Source of the DNA: Glandiceps talaboti
Taxonomy: Eukaryota > Hemichordata > Enteropneusta > Spengelidae
Direction: 5' to 3'
NCBI RefSeq assembly: GCF_964340395.1
Contig: NC_135559.1
Span: 14,246,259-14,310,258 of the forward strand
DNA: 64,000 bases
The translations under genes and the position numbers were made by a program. Of the stretch, positions 49,660 through 62,082 are shown piece after piece (position 1 is the stretch's first letter; every line of letters starts with the position of its first letter). The notes beneath the pieces were generated by a model that saw nothing but the letters and a program-made list of their open reading frames with translations, did no database searches and was not told where the DNA came from.

Positions 49660-52265
49660 GCCAAATATTCATGACTTTGCACTTCTGTTTGGAATTACAT
49701 GTAAGTTAGTACCGTTCATCTTAATCACTTCTATGTCCATAATCTGGAATGTAGAGTCTCTCACTTAATTCACAGTTACATACACTTCATGTAATGGCTT
49801 AATTATCGTCTATGATATTCAATAAAGCAAGATTTCTCAAACCACTGGAGGGAATGGTTACCATGACAACAAATTAGTTTGGAAATTTGATTGACCTTTA
49901 AAGTATAGGAAGGTCAGTGCAAATCTGTTGTAAATTGTATTCTCCAGTTCACACAGCTGGAGGACCCTACAATCCATATTTAATGATTTACACCTGTGAA
50001 TTCAGGTCAGTTTTGGTAATAGGATTATTGTAAATTTCCCACATCTTGTTAAAAAGTAGCGTTCATATTCCAAAAGTGGAATACAGCGAACAGTGGCAAT
50101 GAATAATTAAAGGATTTAGATTTAAACTTTTGGGGAAATTTTCTGATTATTTTTCATCTACATACATGCACGTAGCTGTAGCAAAAGTAACTCAAAAGTT
50201 TTGCAGGAATTCTCCATACAAATATTTACTGACACATCTAAGGTTCTAAGTTGAACTTTTTGTGGAAATTTTTACAAATTTGGCTTATAGATAAGAAAAA
50301 ATACTAGGTGAGTAGATTTGTTAAAGAGAAAAAACGGAAAGTAACCAAAGATAATAGTGAAGAGAGTTCAAATTTGATCTAAATTCAGGGAAGTATTTTT
50401 ATCGAAGGTTTAATTTATGGAAAATTTCTGTTACTTTGTACAAATTGTAGTGAAAAGAGTTCCTCAATGAAGTCTTGTTACTGAAGGTTTACAACTATAA
50501 AGCTGATATGAACTGATGATTATTACTACAAATTCAACAATGTCTGTGACTTGTTAGGCCAAATGGATAAAGTTGTTTGGTTCCGGTTACCCGACCCCCA
50601 CCCTAAACTTTTTTTTACATATTTGAGAAAAAAAAGAAGAAATTTGTGAAAATTGTGAAGTCTCGCAAGAAATAGTGGATGTGGAAACTGACATCAACTG
50701 AAAAAGACAGTTCTTCCAATCTGTAATGGCTGTACATCTGATGAGAAGAAGCCAATAACACAGAGACCATATGAAAAACAACAGAAAAAACATAACTACC
50801 TGAACTAGACACTCACATATGAAAATTTAAAAGATAAAATAAAATAAAAAATCCAGCTATTCTAAAATTGAATGTAATCGGAACCACACAATTTTTTTTA
50901 ACGCCTTAATAGTGAATGTAGAAAGAAAGTAACTATGTAACTAATACATGTATTCTTGCAATATCTATCTATGTAAACATTTTCGTTCTAGAATGGGTTG
51001 TTAAAGTAGACAAGTATAACATTCTGGAAAATAATATATGCATTACTCTATTGAGTTGTTTATGATAATGAAAGAACATGAGTCTTAATGAAATTATATT
51101 TGTGTATTGATGCATAAAACTGAATACGACAAGGGTAAGGATGTAAGTAATTACATAGTGATGTGAGGAGATCAGCTTGGCTAATTTTCTATGCTTCCGT
51201 ACTTGGGACAAAAACAACTTCTCACGACAGCGTTTGCAAAAATCGCTGTTCTTTCCTAAAATTTTGACATACAAGGAAATATGAAGGTCATATGTGTGAT
51301 TTTAGTGTAAAATAGGCTGGGAATTTTCCAAAAATTTACAAAGTTATAGAATTTTGTTGAAATAATTTTTGGAGGGAACAAGAAGTGTCAAGATGATTGT
51401 ATCCCTTGGCTGATTGATAGTATGAGGTAATTCAGTTTGTTACCTAAACATCAGTCTAAACATTAGTATTTATATATTTCTAACAGTATTCCCAAAAAAA
51501 AATGCAAGGTACAATGTAATTTTCTCCAAAAAATGCGAGGTAATTTTCTTTACATGGCTACCCTTTCTTCATCTACATGTATGGCATTTGCATAGAATAA
51601 GCGTCACAATTTCTGCCACGATAAATTTTCATCCCTTTGAAACAGGATTGATACTTCTCTCAAACCGTACATTAATTTCTGTTTAGGATGTCAGTAACAA
51701 AATATCTGATCCTTTACAACTGTAATGTACTATCAGTGTTTATGTTCTGAATAATTACTAGTGTCAGTCTGGCCAGCGGGGGAAAAAAATCGCTAAAAAT
51801 AGATTGAACATGTACGTGGTTTACTCATTCCTTGTTAGTGCGTATTAGCGCATATTTAATGAGTATAATTCAATGTCCTTACAATAAATAAACCTGAATA
51901 TTGAAATTGGTTGATTGTACAGTGTACAACTTTTTGAACCAAAACAAAATCACATATTTGGTAAAATTGGTAATATTTTGAATGAAGTAGTATTGTTTTC
52001 ATTATTACCAGATTTTTCTTATCGACAGTATTTGAGTGGTAGTCATGTACATGATAATCAGATATGTTATATGGTAACGATACAATAAATATTTGATGTG
52101 GCCAAAGTGTTATATTTAACAATAATTTATTTTCCAAATATTAGTACTCGCTCAAGTATATGTAATTATTGGCATTTCAGTTTTGTAGCCATTGACACAT
52201 ACATTTTGTATTTGAACTGACCTGTGTGTTATTTACATTTTTATTATAATTCAATACATTATTTT
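49660..52265. other. Intronic sequence, nothing recognised
   Basis: Minus-strand frames at 50587-50812, 50969-51274 and 51856-52137 have no known domain. A small ATGC[AG]AGGTA...AATTTTCT duplication lies at 51500-51550. Confidence 0.4.
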
Positions 52266-52283
52266 GTGTGTATGTGAGAAGAT

Positions 52284-52316
52284 GTGGGGGTGGGGGTGGG
52301 GTGGGGTGGGGGTGTA
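52284..52316 (+). repeat. G-rich tract, potential G-quadruplex
   Basis: GTGGGGGTGGGGGTGGGGTG and on: five G4-G5 runs separated by single T, on the plus (coding) strand of the intron. A C-rich tract (CCCCCCTCCCTCTCCCCTCC) follows at 52572-52594 on the same strand and could pair with it. Confidence 0.75.
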
Positions 52317-52950
52317 ACAACATTGTCATCCTTTATGAAATAATGATAAATGTTATTAAGATTTATGGCTCAGATACTCAGATAAAAAACACCAAATTTC
52401 TGGTGTTGTGTGCAAATAAATTTGAAGACCAGAAAAATGATGTTCTGTGTCTATTCATGAATTTTACCCGAGACTTGCATGGCTTATCAAACATATTGTC
52501 ATTGCGTTCTGGTGAATGACATATTGGAGGCACTTAGCTGATTCTTTGGGCCATGTTGTCACCTACATGTACCCCCCTCCCTCTCCCCTCCCCCAGTGTT
52601 ATCAAACTCTCAAAACTATAAAAATGCCATGCCAAAATTGATCAGTTTTCCTTTCCCTTGTTGCATGTGTCCCAAAACCGTAACAATAACACTGCTAGGC
52701 TGTAACATGTGTCGGCTCAGTAATCCTTGTACATACATAATTAAGTTTAGATGAGATGAGTGAAGTGTAATTTGTAAAATAATCCAGTGTTTTGAGATAC
52801 AGCTGATTGATTGAATTAATAGGTTTACTATTGTCTATAAATGTCAGCAAGCCAATCATAGTAAAAGTTGTATGTCAAATGATATCCCCCGCTGAACAGT
52901 TAGACTGTACAGTTAGAAATATCCCATACTGTACAGTTAGAAAGTCAGGA

Positions 52951-53110
52951 CCAGTGTGCCCTCTAATGATTGTCAAATTTTGTTGTTATAAGTCAAAATG
53001 ATAAAAACTGGCATTTCTTGTGAGTCACCACATAGTAAGAGATAGGGAACACCAAATTTTGGTGCCTATCTAGAAATTGTGTGTCAGTGGCGTGTCAAAT
53101 TGTTATACTG
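52951..53110 (+). mobile_element. MITE family A, copy 3 (right end damaged)
   Basis: CAGTGTGCCCTCTAATGA on the left and the same interior as copies 1 and 2. At the right, GGCTTAGAGGGC is lost and the copy ends GTTATACTG. Confidence 0.75.
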
Positions 53111-53114
53111 TTGT

Positions 53115-54170
53115 ACATGTCATAAAATTACATGATATATGGTGCTGTGAATGATGTGATATTTTATTGTTATTGTAAAGTTGTGTCATAAATATCCGAC
53201 AGCCTTGAAATGGTTGATTGCAAACAACAACACAGATATGCAAATGACCTTACGGGGTGACATTTTATAAACAGTGAGTATGCCGATATAACCAATCAAG
53301 CATCTGATGAAATTAAATGTCCTGGTAGTAAATGTACAATGGTAGAAATTAGGTCTAGGTTGATATCTTTATGTCAACTATCACGAGACATCGAATGTGA
53401 GAAGTTAAAGTCACCAGTGTGGACATGTTGTGAACAAAATCTTGTTTTATAGCTCATCGAACATGATGACTACTATGTACATTTTCGCTAAAGAATAATT
53501 TTTGCTAATTTTGCTGGAAAACATACACTATAAAATAAGTAGTGACTAAAATGCCGTAACAAGTCTGGTGATTAGTAAATATTAGTCTTTCCGAACTAGC
53601 TGAAGACTGTAAAATCACAACATTTTCTAATGGCAAAATATCAAGGTTTACACGAAATACCAACACACTCAGGAGCCCAAAAGTTTTGATAGGAGTACTC
53701 TTTATATCAATTTACTAAAACATCGTAAACCAAAATTCATTACACATAGTAAGCTCGCCATCACATACATGTATATGAACATAGTGTTACTGTGTCTGTA
53801 CTAGATCAAATTTTGCTTGCCAGTCAGCCATCACAACGTAATCATATTGTTGTCAAAATGTGCTTTTGACGTACATTTTGTAGCTGTCCCACACATACAT
53901 TGTACAAAATGTGAAATAAAATTCATTCGTTGGCTAACAATCAAATAATTTGAAATTTGACTGAATTTTTGATCTGGCCATGACATGTCAAATTCACTTT
54001 TGTAGATTTACTTAGCAACAGCAGAGTCTTTATCATAAGATGATATTCTCCGATTGTAGGGAAATGTTGCACCGAAACTCTACTTAGACTGTTGATACAC
54101 CGTGATGATGACCCTTGTACATCTTGACGAACGACAGCACTATGTCATTTCTCTATCAGGATGACAGCCA
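53115..54170. other. Intronic sequence, nothing recognised
   Basis: AT-rich, without repeats or frames worth naming. Confidence 0.4.
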
Positions 54171-54177
54171 TGTGTCT

Positions 54178-54343
54178 GTACATACATACATACATACATA
54201 CATACATACATACATACGCACGCACGCACGCACGCACGCACGCATGCACGCACGCACGCACATACACACATACATACACACACGCACAGACACACATACA
54301 TACACACACACACAGACACACACATACATTCATTCATTCATTC
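54178..54343. repeat. Compound (CATA)n-(CGCA)n-(CACA)n-(CATT)n microsatellite
   Basis: Four tetranucleotide phases follow each other. Long open frames on both strands here (HTYIHTYI and CVCVCV repeats) are artefacts. Confidence 0.95.
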
Positions 54344-54465
54344 ATAACCTAATATTCCTTCCGGTTCTTAAAGGCACCAATTCATTTAGAAGAGTTAGTT
54401 TGACCACCATTCTTTCTACAATAACACTCTCGCAAAAATCTTTCAATTGATTTTCCTTAATCCAT

Positions 54466-54828
54466 TTGAATCGTCATAACCTTTTCAAATACGGTCTTGT
54501 GATGGAAACCGTCCTTTTTGAACAGACAGACGCATCATCTGTCTATCAACTCTACGTCATCCCTATCAATCCCCCCTATGGCATTTTAACGCAATCATCT
54601 TTCAATCGTTTACAACGACGTACTAATGAACGTAAAGAAACAAAGTCTTCTTTACAATTAACGATGATCGACACACTAGCCACAGTGTCTGTACACGACA
54701 TGTCTGCAATCTCAATTGAGTTTAGGAAACCAGATATAGCCTACTATGTTATCATTTGTAACATTCACCTCCTGTCAATATTGGTACTGAGATTATTCAA
54801 CCATGTGAAGGAGATAAAAATTGAATGA
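54466..54828 (+). pseudogene. Possible hAT transposase C-terminal remnant
   Basis: A 120-codon frame. The part SSFNRLQRRTNERKETKSSL, then MIDTLATVSVH, resembles the end of hAT transposase dimerisation domains, where S-x-x-F-S-x-L...KT-x-x-R-x-x-L is followed by L-D-x-L-L-x-I. The SNA/ER core just upstream is not clear (INPPYGILTQSS). No zinc finger or catalytic part was found nearby. Its base use is more even than the flanks, as in formerly coding DNA. It may be unrelated; treat as a hypothesis. Confidence 0.3.
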
Positions 54829-55075
54829 ATGTTGTGTTCCTTCCGAAGAAACAAACTCAAGGTTCCTAGTGTGGTTAAAATAAATTCAAGTTCCTGATAT
54901 GTAAATACATGTATTCATACACTGGAGTATAGTACAACTATTTTATGGATTAGATATGTCAAGAGTCATTATTGCAAGTCAGACTTGCAGTATATATATT
55001 GCACCTATTACCTGAATAAATAAGTATCCTTTAAGGTTTGTGTGGAGTGGGATAGGGTAGGGTATAATGGACTTC

Positions 55076-55077
<2 letters not shown>

Positions 55078-55131
<54 letters not shown>

Positions 55132-55204
55132 GTGTGCGTGTGTGTGCGTGTGTGCGTGTGCGTGTGCGTGTGCGTGCGTGCGTGTGTGCGTCCGTCCGTC
55201 CGTC
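55078..55204. repeat. (TG)n microsatellite with GC interruptions
   Basis: Pure TG from 55080 to about 55125, then TGTGTGCG and CGTG patterns, ending in (CGTC)4. Minus-strand HTHT frames are artefacts. Confidence 0.95.
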
Positions 55205-55502
55205 TGACCATTTGTGTTTGCTTGTTTGTTTTTGAGAGGGGAGAGAATTAGGTGCAGGCAAGTAAAAGACCATCGAAATGGCGGGTACATGTACAAGCTA
55301 CATTGTAAACACAGTAAATATGGGTGATTGTAGTCTTGAATTGCCTCAAAGATACCATTGTCTGTTTTGAACTGTTTTAGTGTTTAGGCATGTAGGGTGA
55401 TATTTATTACCAGAAGGATGAAGTGATGGTAATACTGTACACTAGAATAGATTAAGTTATGTTATTCTCATTGACAACTAAAGAACTCCTGGTCGATTCT
55501 TA

Positions 55503-55645
55503 CAGAAATGATACACTTTTAGTCTGACCTATTGTAACAGAAATACTTCTCTTTTTTCCCTGATCTATCGTTATGGAAACACTACTCTTTTTAGCCTGCC
55601 CTATCACTATGGAAACGATACACTTTTAGCCCAATCTGCATAGGT
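55503..55645 (+). repeat. ~36-bp tandem repeat, 4 diverged units
   Basis: Units of the form ATGGAAACGATACACTTTTA followed by GCCTGACCTATCGTT start at about 55505, 55538, 55574 and 55610. Confidence 0.75.
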
Positions 55646-55998
55646 TTGCACACAAGCTGATACACCGTGCCTAAACCAATACAATTTGTGATAACATATT
55701 CCCTGAAGAGTGAAATGATAGACAGGACGCAGTGAATTATGTTACCTTTATGCCTCAGCTAACTGTCAGTGTTCGTAATCTGTTGTAATATTATCTCAAC
55801 GCTTCGTTTCAGTTTACAGATGGGCCACTGCTAGTCATGCCGGGTACATGAATAGCACAACTAGTTAGAGACAGTTTATACATTTATATGTGGGTCCCAC
55901 CAATTTCACTGCATTAAACCGACCTTCACCGATGTTCAAATTTCATATCACCGTTCAAACGTCGTTCACTTGAACAAAATATGTGATAAATTTTATCT

Positions 55999-56270
55999 CT
56001 TCAAGCTGCACTAGCTGTAACTGAAACATTTTTTGAAAATGTTTTGTTCGATGTAACGACTTTACTTGTAATATCGTACACCCTCAGTATTGAATCATCA
56101 GTGGGTAAACATATTTGTGTAACAGCACGCAAAGTATGGTAGAATGTATCCATTCAAATCAATAATTACTACCTATAGATAACATACATGTAGGCCTCAA
56201 ATTGACAGGTACAATGTTTAGTTGTTGGTATTTTTTCAATTTTTAGTGAATATATGAAAAAAAATATTAC
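55999..56270 (+). mobile_element. MITE family D, copy 3
   Basis: GCTGCACTAGCTGTAACTGA at the left. Interior TTTGTGTAACAGCACGC, ACCTATAGATAACATACATG, AGGCCTCAAATTGACAG and TTTTTCAATTTTTAGTGA parallels the 40.2-40.8 kb copy. The right inverted end was not found, so it is truncated. Confidence 0.65.
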
Positions 56271-56823
56271 CCTGGTGGACAAGTGTCTGTGGCTGAGAAC
56301 ATCCATAAATGTTTGTTAGATGTAGCTCAGACAGAATTTCTTACTGTCTGTCCAAACAAAATCACTGGGAATACTCTCCAAGTGTGTTGATGACAGTAGC
56401 TGATACCACAGTGATATTAATATTCACACCATATCACTAACTGGTCATAAACCAATAATGGCAATATAGCAGACACAGTTCACTTCACCCCTAGGTTCAG
56501 TACATCAGGGTTCACAAGGTCGACGAGATGGCATCATTTAGCATGTTAAACCACTTTTATATAGCGAAGCGATAACTCGGTATATATGTATGTATTACAA
56601 GCTATACTTAACTTTTAGAGATTGTTATCACACTGAAGTTACTTTTATAACAAATCTTCATAAAGATTGACACTGGATGTATTTTTTTTTACGGTTCATG
56701 AATATTTATAGTGATGTATAGTGATATCACACAGACCACACCGGGTGAATTTGTAGATATGTATGTTGATGAGTTGTTTAGCTGCGGTCTAACATTAACT
56801 GTTTCCCATAATGATTTACGTTT

Positions 56824-56912
56824 GAAAAAAGGAACCCCATTTCGGAAAATAAAGGTATTTTCATAAACTTTGAGTTTTGGAGCGTCATGTCATGATTTAA
56901 CATTGCAAAAAA
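56824..56912 (+). mobile_element. MITE family C fragment
   Basis: GGAACCCCATTTCGGAAAAT, TATTTTCATAAACTTTGAG and TTTTGGAGCGTCATGTCATG parallel the left end of the 60.76-kb copy (about 75% by eye). Confidence 0.6.
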
Positions 56913-57054
56913 TTGTGCACGTTTCCCAGGAAACACCAAATTGAAACTCGCTTCACCTTCAGTGTTCACTGACTGTCTTAGCATTGATTCAGTGTTGCCT
57001 CACGGTGTAGTCAGCAAACATGCAAATGTATGTTAATTAGATGAAAAATAAAGA

Positions 57055-57118
57055 TACATGACTCCTAAGTGTTTATTACCTTCATGACTCCTAAGTGCTT
57101 ATTACCTTCAGATAAAGT
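57055..57118 (+). repeat. 27-bp tandem duplication
   Basis: CATGACTCCTAAGTG[TC]TTA and TTACCTTCA occur twice back to back with one difference. Confidence 0.85.
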
Positions 57119-57654
57119 CATGAATATTCATTGTTCATCTAATGGATATGCATGGTTGCGAACACCCATGAAGCATTTCGACTGACTGGTAGGACAATGG
57201 ATGTGAAGCAAGTTTCAATTTGCTGTTAGACTTTACTGATAAAGTTGAAGGCAACGGATAAAAAGCTAGACTCTCCAAATGATTGATAAGATACAGAGAA
57301 TGTTGTTGACCTACAGGAGTAGAAAACGAATCATCGTGAGTCGAGTTGAGTTGGATCAGGTTGTAGACTCTACTGTAACCCTAGGAAGGTCAACACAATT
57401 TATATATTTGTCTGTGTCTAACTAAATCTGTCTGTACTGCCATCTGTCATCTTTTAATAGTACTTTAAGTGACATTTAAATTTGAAATATTGAATGAATC
57501 GTTTGTTATGGCTCAAGAATTACTTTCCCAGTGAGCAGCATAGCATTAGGCTACATGTAGTTCACTGCATAAAATGGGTTGGTACTGACACTTTCCTAGC
57601 ATGTCTTTGCAACTTGAAATGTTAATATCTACAACCAACCCAGCATTACATGTA

Positions 57655-57790
57655 TGTTTAACAACAGGCTAGCTTAGTGATAACACTTGGTTGGTAGTAA
57701 CACCTGGTCAACATGTGTTAGCACCTGGAATGGTTAATGCCTATATCCCCCATACCAGCCCTGTGTTAACACCAGTCTAGCTTAGTAAGC
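57655..57790 (+). repeat. ~105-bp diverged duplication
   Basis: TTTAACAACAGGCTAGCTTA at 57657 and TTAACACCAGTCTAGCTTA at 57767, with AACAC[CT]TGG words between. Confidence 0.6.
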
Positions 57791-57799
57791 TGCACAACA

Positions 57800-60750
57800 A
57801 ATGAAATAGGATTCCATTTGGTGTCTTTTTAAGGTAAAGTGGAAGCATTTGAAGAGTTCTGTATGATTTGTTCGTTGGGAAATGTTCAGTGACGAGAAAT
57901 ATCGTGGGCCGGGGTATTGTGGGTGGTGGCACTAACCGTTTTAGTAGTGAGGTTACTGACATCGAGGTGGTACTAGACACGGCCTATAGTTATACCTCTG
58001 GAAGCATCATTTTTTGAAAAGTCTGAAAAAATAATGGTGATTTGGAACATTTTGACTCATACATTGAGCACAACAGAGCAAGTGATGTAGAGCACACATT
58101 GTCATGATGTAGAACAACAATGCTAAATCCATGCCATATTTTTGGTTTGAATGTGTTCAATTTAGCTTTGTTGAGTTATTCATGATAAATGCCTATAAAG
58201 CGTAACATGCAGGTAACATGATAAAGACAAGGTGACTGCCACTTTGGTGATACATCTACAAATTTGTATAGTCTAGAAAGTAGACTGATAGAAGAGAAGT
58301 CCTTGTGATTAGATTACCGCCAGTTCGGTGAGATTAGAATAAAGAGTACAAACTTATAGTTTAGTATTACCTGTAGCGATATTACCCCATCCATCATTGC
58401 GTCTCTTACTGTGAAAGTTGTTGAAATCGGAGACAACGCTCAGAGGCTGGTTGCATAATTTTGTACTTATTAGTTACTTTTTACAGATTCATGTAGGTTA
58501 AGCATCCTCAATCATTAGCTTGTCTATGAAGAACAGATATTTCATGATTTTGACGATTTCTATAGAACTGGTAATTTCTTGGTATAGTTTCGTGTTTTTC
58601 AGTGAACAACGTTGGATAAGACCGTCTTGTATTATTTGTATGGCCTCTTAATAAATGAGAAATATATAATGCAGTTATGTAAATGTATTTATTATGGACA
58701 TAAACTATTTGGTAATACAGAACATGTCAGTTGTACTTGTATTTGGCAGACCGTACAAGGGGAAAGTTTTTTTCTTTCTTTTTTTTTTTTTTGGGAGGGG
58801 GGGGGGGGACCTTGCCCTTGCTTCTGCTTCTGTCTGTCAGTGTACATGTATATCAAATTGCAAGGTTTTTTTACACGTTTTTCTAGCCTTATCGTTGTGA
58901 TCAGCATTCAAATCAAAGATAAATGAGAAACAACAAAGTATAACAGAAAAAAAAGTCATCATAAGACCATTTCCCCTAGTAATCAGTAAATCTTATGTCC
59001 TATTGTACAAATATGAATTATTGAATGACCAGATGACATTTGATATTTCAGGATATGAATACTATATGCTATATATAGATATGAGATTTCTTTTACCATC
59101 CATAGGATAGGACTATAAATCAACGTTTTGAACTAAAAGCTTACTTGAATAAATAACGGTTAATGACAGGCAAATGTATGTGAGGGAAAAGGAACTTTTG
59201 CCAATTCGCTGGTCCCTACATACATTTGCTGATCCCTGTGTACATTGCATACATATGCAGGTAACTAGTAATCGCATCTCGCACTCTTATTGGCTGAGAT
59301 GATGTAACCACTCCAAAATACCATAAAGGATTATGGGAAATATATATACATTTCCATGTTAATTCAATATGGCGGATTCAAAATGGAGGTTACTAGTTAC
59401 ACATTGTATCTGCAATCTCACACGAACTGATGGGTCGCGTGATGGCACAGAGACGAGTGAACTGTGGCCAAGTCCTAGCGTTGAATGTTGAATCAGTATG
59501 AAGTCGAATCAGAATCCGTTCTCCAGTCCCAACATGCACTAAAGTTGGTGTGAGTTGAGTTAATAGTTTGAAATCACTGCAGGAAATGGTTTTGAACCGA
59601 TTAAAAGTAAATCAGTTCGGACTCGATATGAAAGTATAAGTAACTTGGTTCAGAACAGACACAAAATAAAAGTGAATCAATTCAAATCCATTGCTCGGTT
59701 GTCTCATCGCGGATCATCATGATATAGATAGATTTGACCAACTTGCCATCATTAAAATGTCATTGCAGTGCATATATGCAATAATTCTTCCAGTTAAAAA
59801 ATTATTCTGTGGTGAAAATATGTACATGAAATGTTTCAAACAAAACATGAAACTTGTACCCCACATAAAATTTAATACATGGTTAGGAAACCATTCAGTA
59901 AAAGTATGTAATGGAGTTGAAGTGCGGGAAAAATGTCATGAGAAAATTGTATGAAATAAACGGAAAGAACGATATAATCACAGATGTGAGCAATTTTCGA
60001 ATACAAAACTTGTCTTGCAAATTAGTGTATGCAATTGGCAAAATTTTCCCCACTGTCGCTTTCTCTCAAATTAAGGATGCAAACCTGGGTTGATCAATGG
60101 TTACCACGGCAACGATTATTAGGTTCATCATCTTGACAATTCCCATGTGGAAGACGTGTCGACTCAAATTGCACATCAGACGTCAGATATTGTTGTCTCT
60201 CAATGTTGTGTGTGTTAACAGTGTATAGAATGTGCCGTCATCACTACTATGCATACAAAATATCTTTAAATCCGGCATTTATAACTGGATTCACCTTCTT
60301 GAATCTTTTGGGACCAAAAAAAAGGAAAGGAAAGTAAAGAGTTGTCTGCAGTGACGTTATTAATGAAAGATCATGCAGCAGAAGTTTGAGGTCATATAGG
60401 CTCTTGTAGTTTGGTCGGTGACAATTTATATATTCTGTGGCTTTGCTGGCTGTCTATTTTTAAGTAGCAAACTGGCTTTGAGGTATTCCCTGCCAGCTGA
60501 GTTACCATCAGGAATGATACTGTCGTTCCTCCAAGGAATAATCAGACTTAATAGCTTAGAAAATCGGGATAGATACAGTATTTTTAAAGCAAATTGCTGG
60601 GATCGTGGTATTGTGATTCTGTGAACAGATACAGAAATTTGGGCTGTTCTGTTGCATGGTGATTTTAATTAAAGGTCCAGTTCAGATGAGAAGTAACTTT
60701 GATATACAACTGGTTTTTTTTACACCTGAACTGTAATCCTAATGTAAACT
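57800..60750. other. Intronic sequence, nothing recognised
   Basis: A pyrimidine tract followed by a G-run lies at 58769-58809. Frames at 58612-58926, 59691-59954 and 60418-60624 show no known domain. Confidence 0.4.
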
Positions 60751-60759
60751 TGGCTTTAA

Positions 60760-61228
60760 AGGGGAACACCACTTCAGGAAATAGAGACATTTTCATAAAC
60801 TGTGGGTTCTGGAGAGTCATCTCATGATTTTACATCACCTACAGATTTCAGAGAAGCAGTAAGTTGTACATTTATAGAGTGTATCTCTGCTGTGGTCTAC
60901 GGCATCACGGTGATAGCAGAAATACTTTATGCAATGGTTGAGTACATTTTGTATTGAATATTCATGACGGCTGTTTCACACTGAAGTATACAGCATTTTT
61001 GTACTCATGAATATTAAATTAATGTTCTACCATTGATTTGCGTATTTCTACTATTTCCCATAATGCAATAGCCCATAGCAAAGATACCCTATTATGCTAT
61101 AAATGCACAAGATCAACTTGATGTTTCTCTGAAATCGCAAATAATTGTAGGTGATGTAAAACATGGAATAACTCTCCAGAACCCATGTTTTATGAAAATA
61201 TCTCTCTTTCCTGGAGTGGCGCCCCCCT
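60760..61228 (+). mobile_element. MITE family C, full copy with ~100-bp inverted ends
   Basis: TTAA at 60756-60759 and 61229-61232. The left end AGGGGAACACCACTTCAGGA...CATAAACTGTGGGTTCTGGA...TTTACATCACCTACA is mirrored at the right, whose inverse complement reads AGGGGGGCGCCACTCCAGGA...CATAAAACATGGGTTCTGGA...TTTACATCACCTACA. No coding capacity. It ends only 82 bp before exon 2. TTAA targets suggest piggyBac-type mobilisation. Confidence 0.85.
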
Positions 61229-61310
61229 TTAATCTTATCTTCTGTTATTTATTATGGAGGGTTTTGCTAATCAGATGATTATAATTATGATCTTCTATTG
61301 TGTCTTACAG

Positions 61311-61412
61311 AAAGAAGGGCCATCAAGGGAACTGTTTGACGCATGCTGCCATGCTCAAGGACTTTTTGAAACAGATTATTTTGGACTTGAGTTTACAACC
61401 AAGGGTAAAGAT
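61311..61412 (+). CDS. FERM-domain protein, coding exon 2
   Basis: Exactly 34 codons with no stop, acceptor TCTTACAG and donor GAT|GTAAGT. The translation begins KEGPSRELFDACCHAQGL and continues to DYFGLEF (24 residues in) and TTKGKD. The RELFDACCHAQGL helix followed by E-x-DYFGLEF is the signature of the F1 lobe in band-4.1 superfamily proteins; DYFGLEF is especially typical of FARP1/2 and FRMD7. The exon is phase 0 at both ends, so skipping it would keep the frame but destroy the F1 fold. It follows the 60-kb intron and is 367 bp from exon 3. Confidence 0.9.
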
Positions 61413-61779
61413 GTAAGTATATGATGCTTGATGTTTTGAACAAAATGGATTATTTACTAAATACGTATGTGCAGAATAGTGGCCCTCTTGTGGTGAAAAA
61501 TCATGTTTATTGGACTACAATTTACAAAGAATATTTGTGGAAATGTCAATCCACGCATTCTAGAAACTGAAGCTGTTTTGAAGCTATTGAAATGTGTGAG
61601 TTAGTGAGTGAGTGAGTCAGTGAGTTGAGAGAGTGAATTAGTAAGTTGAGGGCGAGTGAGCAAGTGAATGAGTGAGTTGGCTGGATTTGCTACATGTCTA
61701 TGCATCACTTAACTCCTCACTGTGTTAGGAACCATCATAATATGTCATTTGTGAGTTATTTCTACTCTTTTTCAACCAG
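61413..61779 (+). other. Intron 2 of the FERM-domain gene
   Basis: A 367-bp GT-AG intron (GTAAGT...TTCAACCAG). It carries a short imperfect GTGA/GAGT-rich repeat at about 61598-61680. Nothing else was seen. Confidence 0.8.
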
Positions 61780-61819
61780 GTTTGGCTGGAGCTTGAAAAG
61801 CCCATTGCTAGACAGATAT
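61780..61819 (+). CDS. FERM-domain protein, coding exon 3 (40 bp)
   Basis: A micro-exon with acceptor TTCAACCAG and donor ATAT|GTAAGT. It encodes VWLELEKPIARQI plus the first base (T) of a split codon. W-L-[DE]-L-x-KPI-x-[KR]-Q is the conserved end of the F1 lobe, and the VWLEL form is most like FARP/FRMD7. Phase goes from 0 to 1, so skipping it would shift the frame. It continues directly from ...TTKGKD of exon 2. Confidence 0.9.
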
Positions 61820-61941
61820 GTAAGTATCCACCAAACTTTTTAGATCAGACTCTTACTTATCATAAACTCTTTACTTGTCTTTCATTGTCATATACTAATC
61901 CGTTAATTCAGTAGTGCTATACGTGTGCCTATCTCATACAA

Positions 61942-62071
<130 letters not shown>

Positions 62072-62082
62072 CACATTTCTCG

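Noticed and set aside
54115-54450. His/Thr/Ile- and Cys/Val-repeat ORFs on both strands
   Set aside because: Translations of the CATA/CGCA/CACA microsatellite. The same holds for 54979-55296 (TG tract), 61934-62134 (CT tract) and 62350-62568 (CCCA tract).
60301-60630. 68-codon ORF at 60418-60624 as an extra coding exon
   Set aside because: Exon 1 and exon 2 join in phase 0 inside one conserved fold, leaving no room for an insert, and the frame has no known domain.
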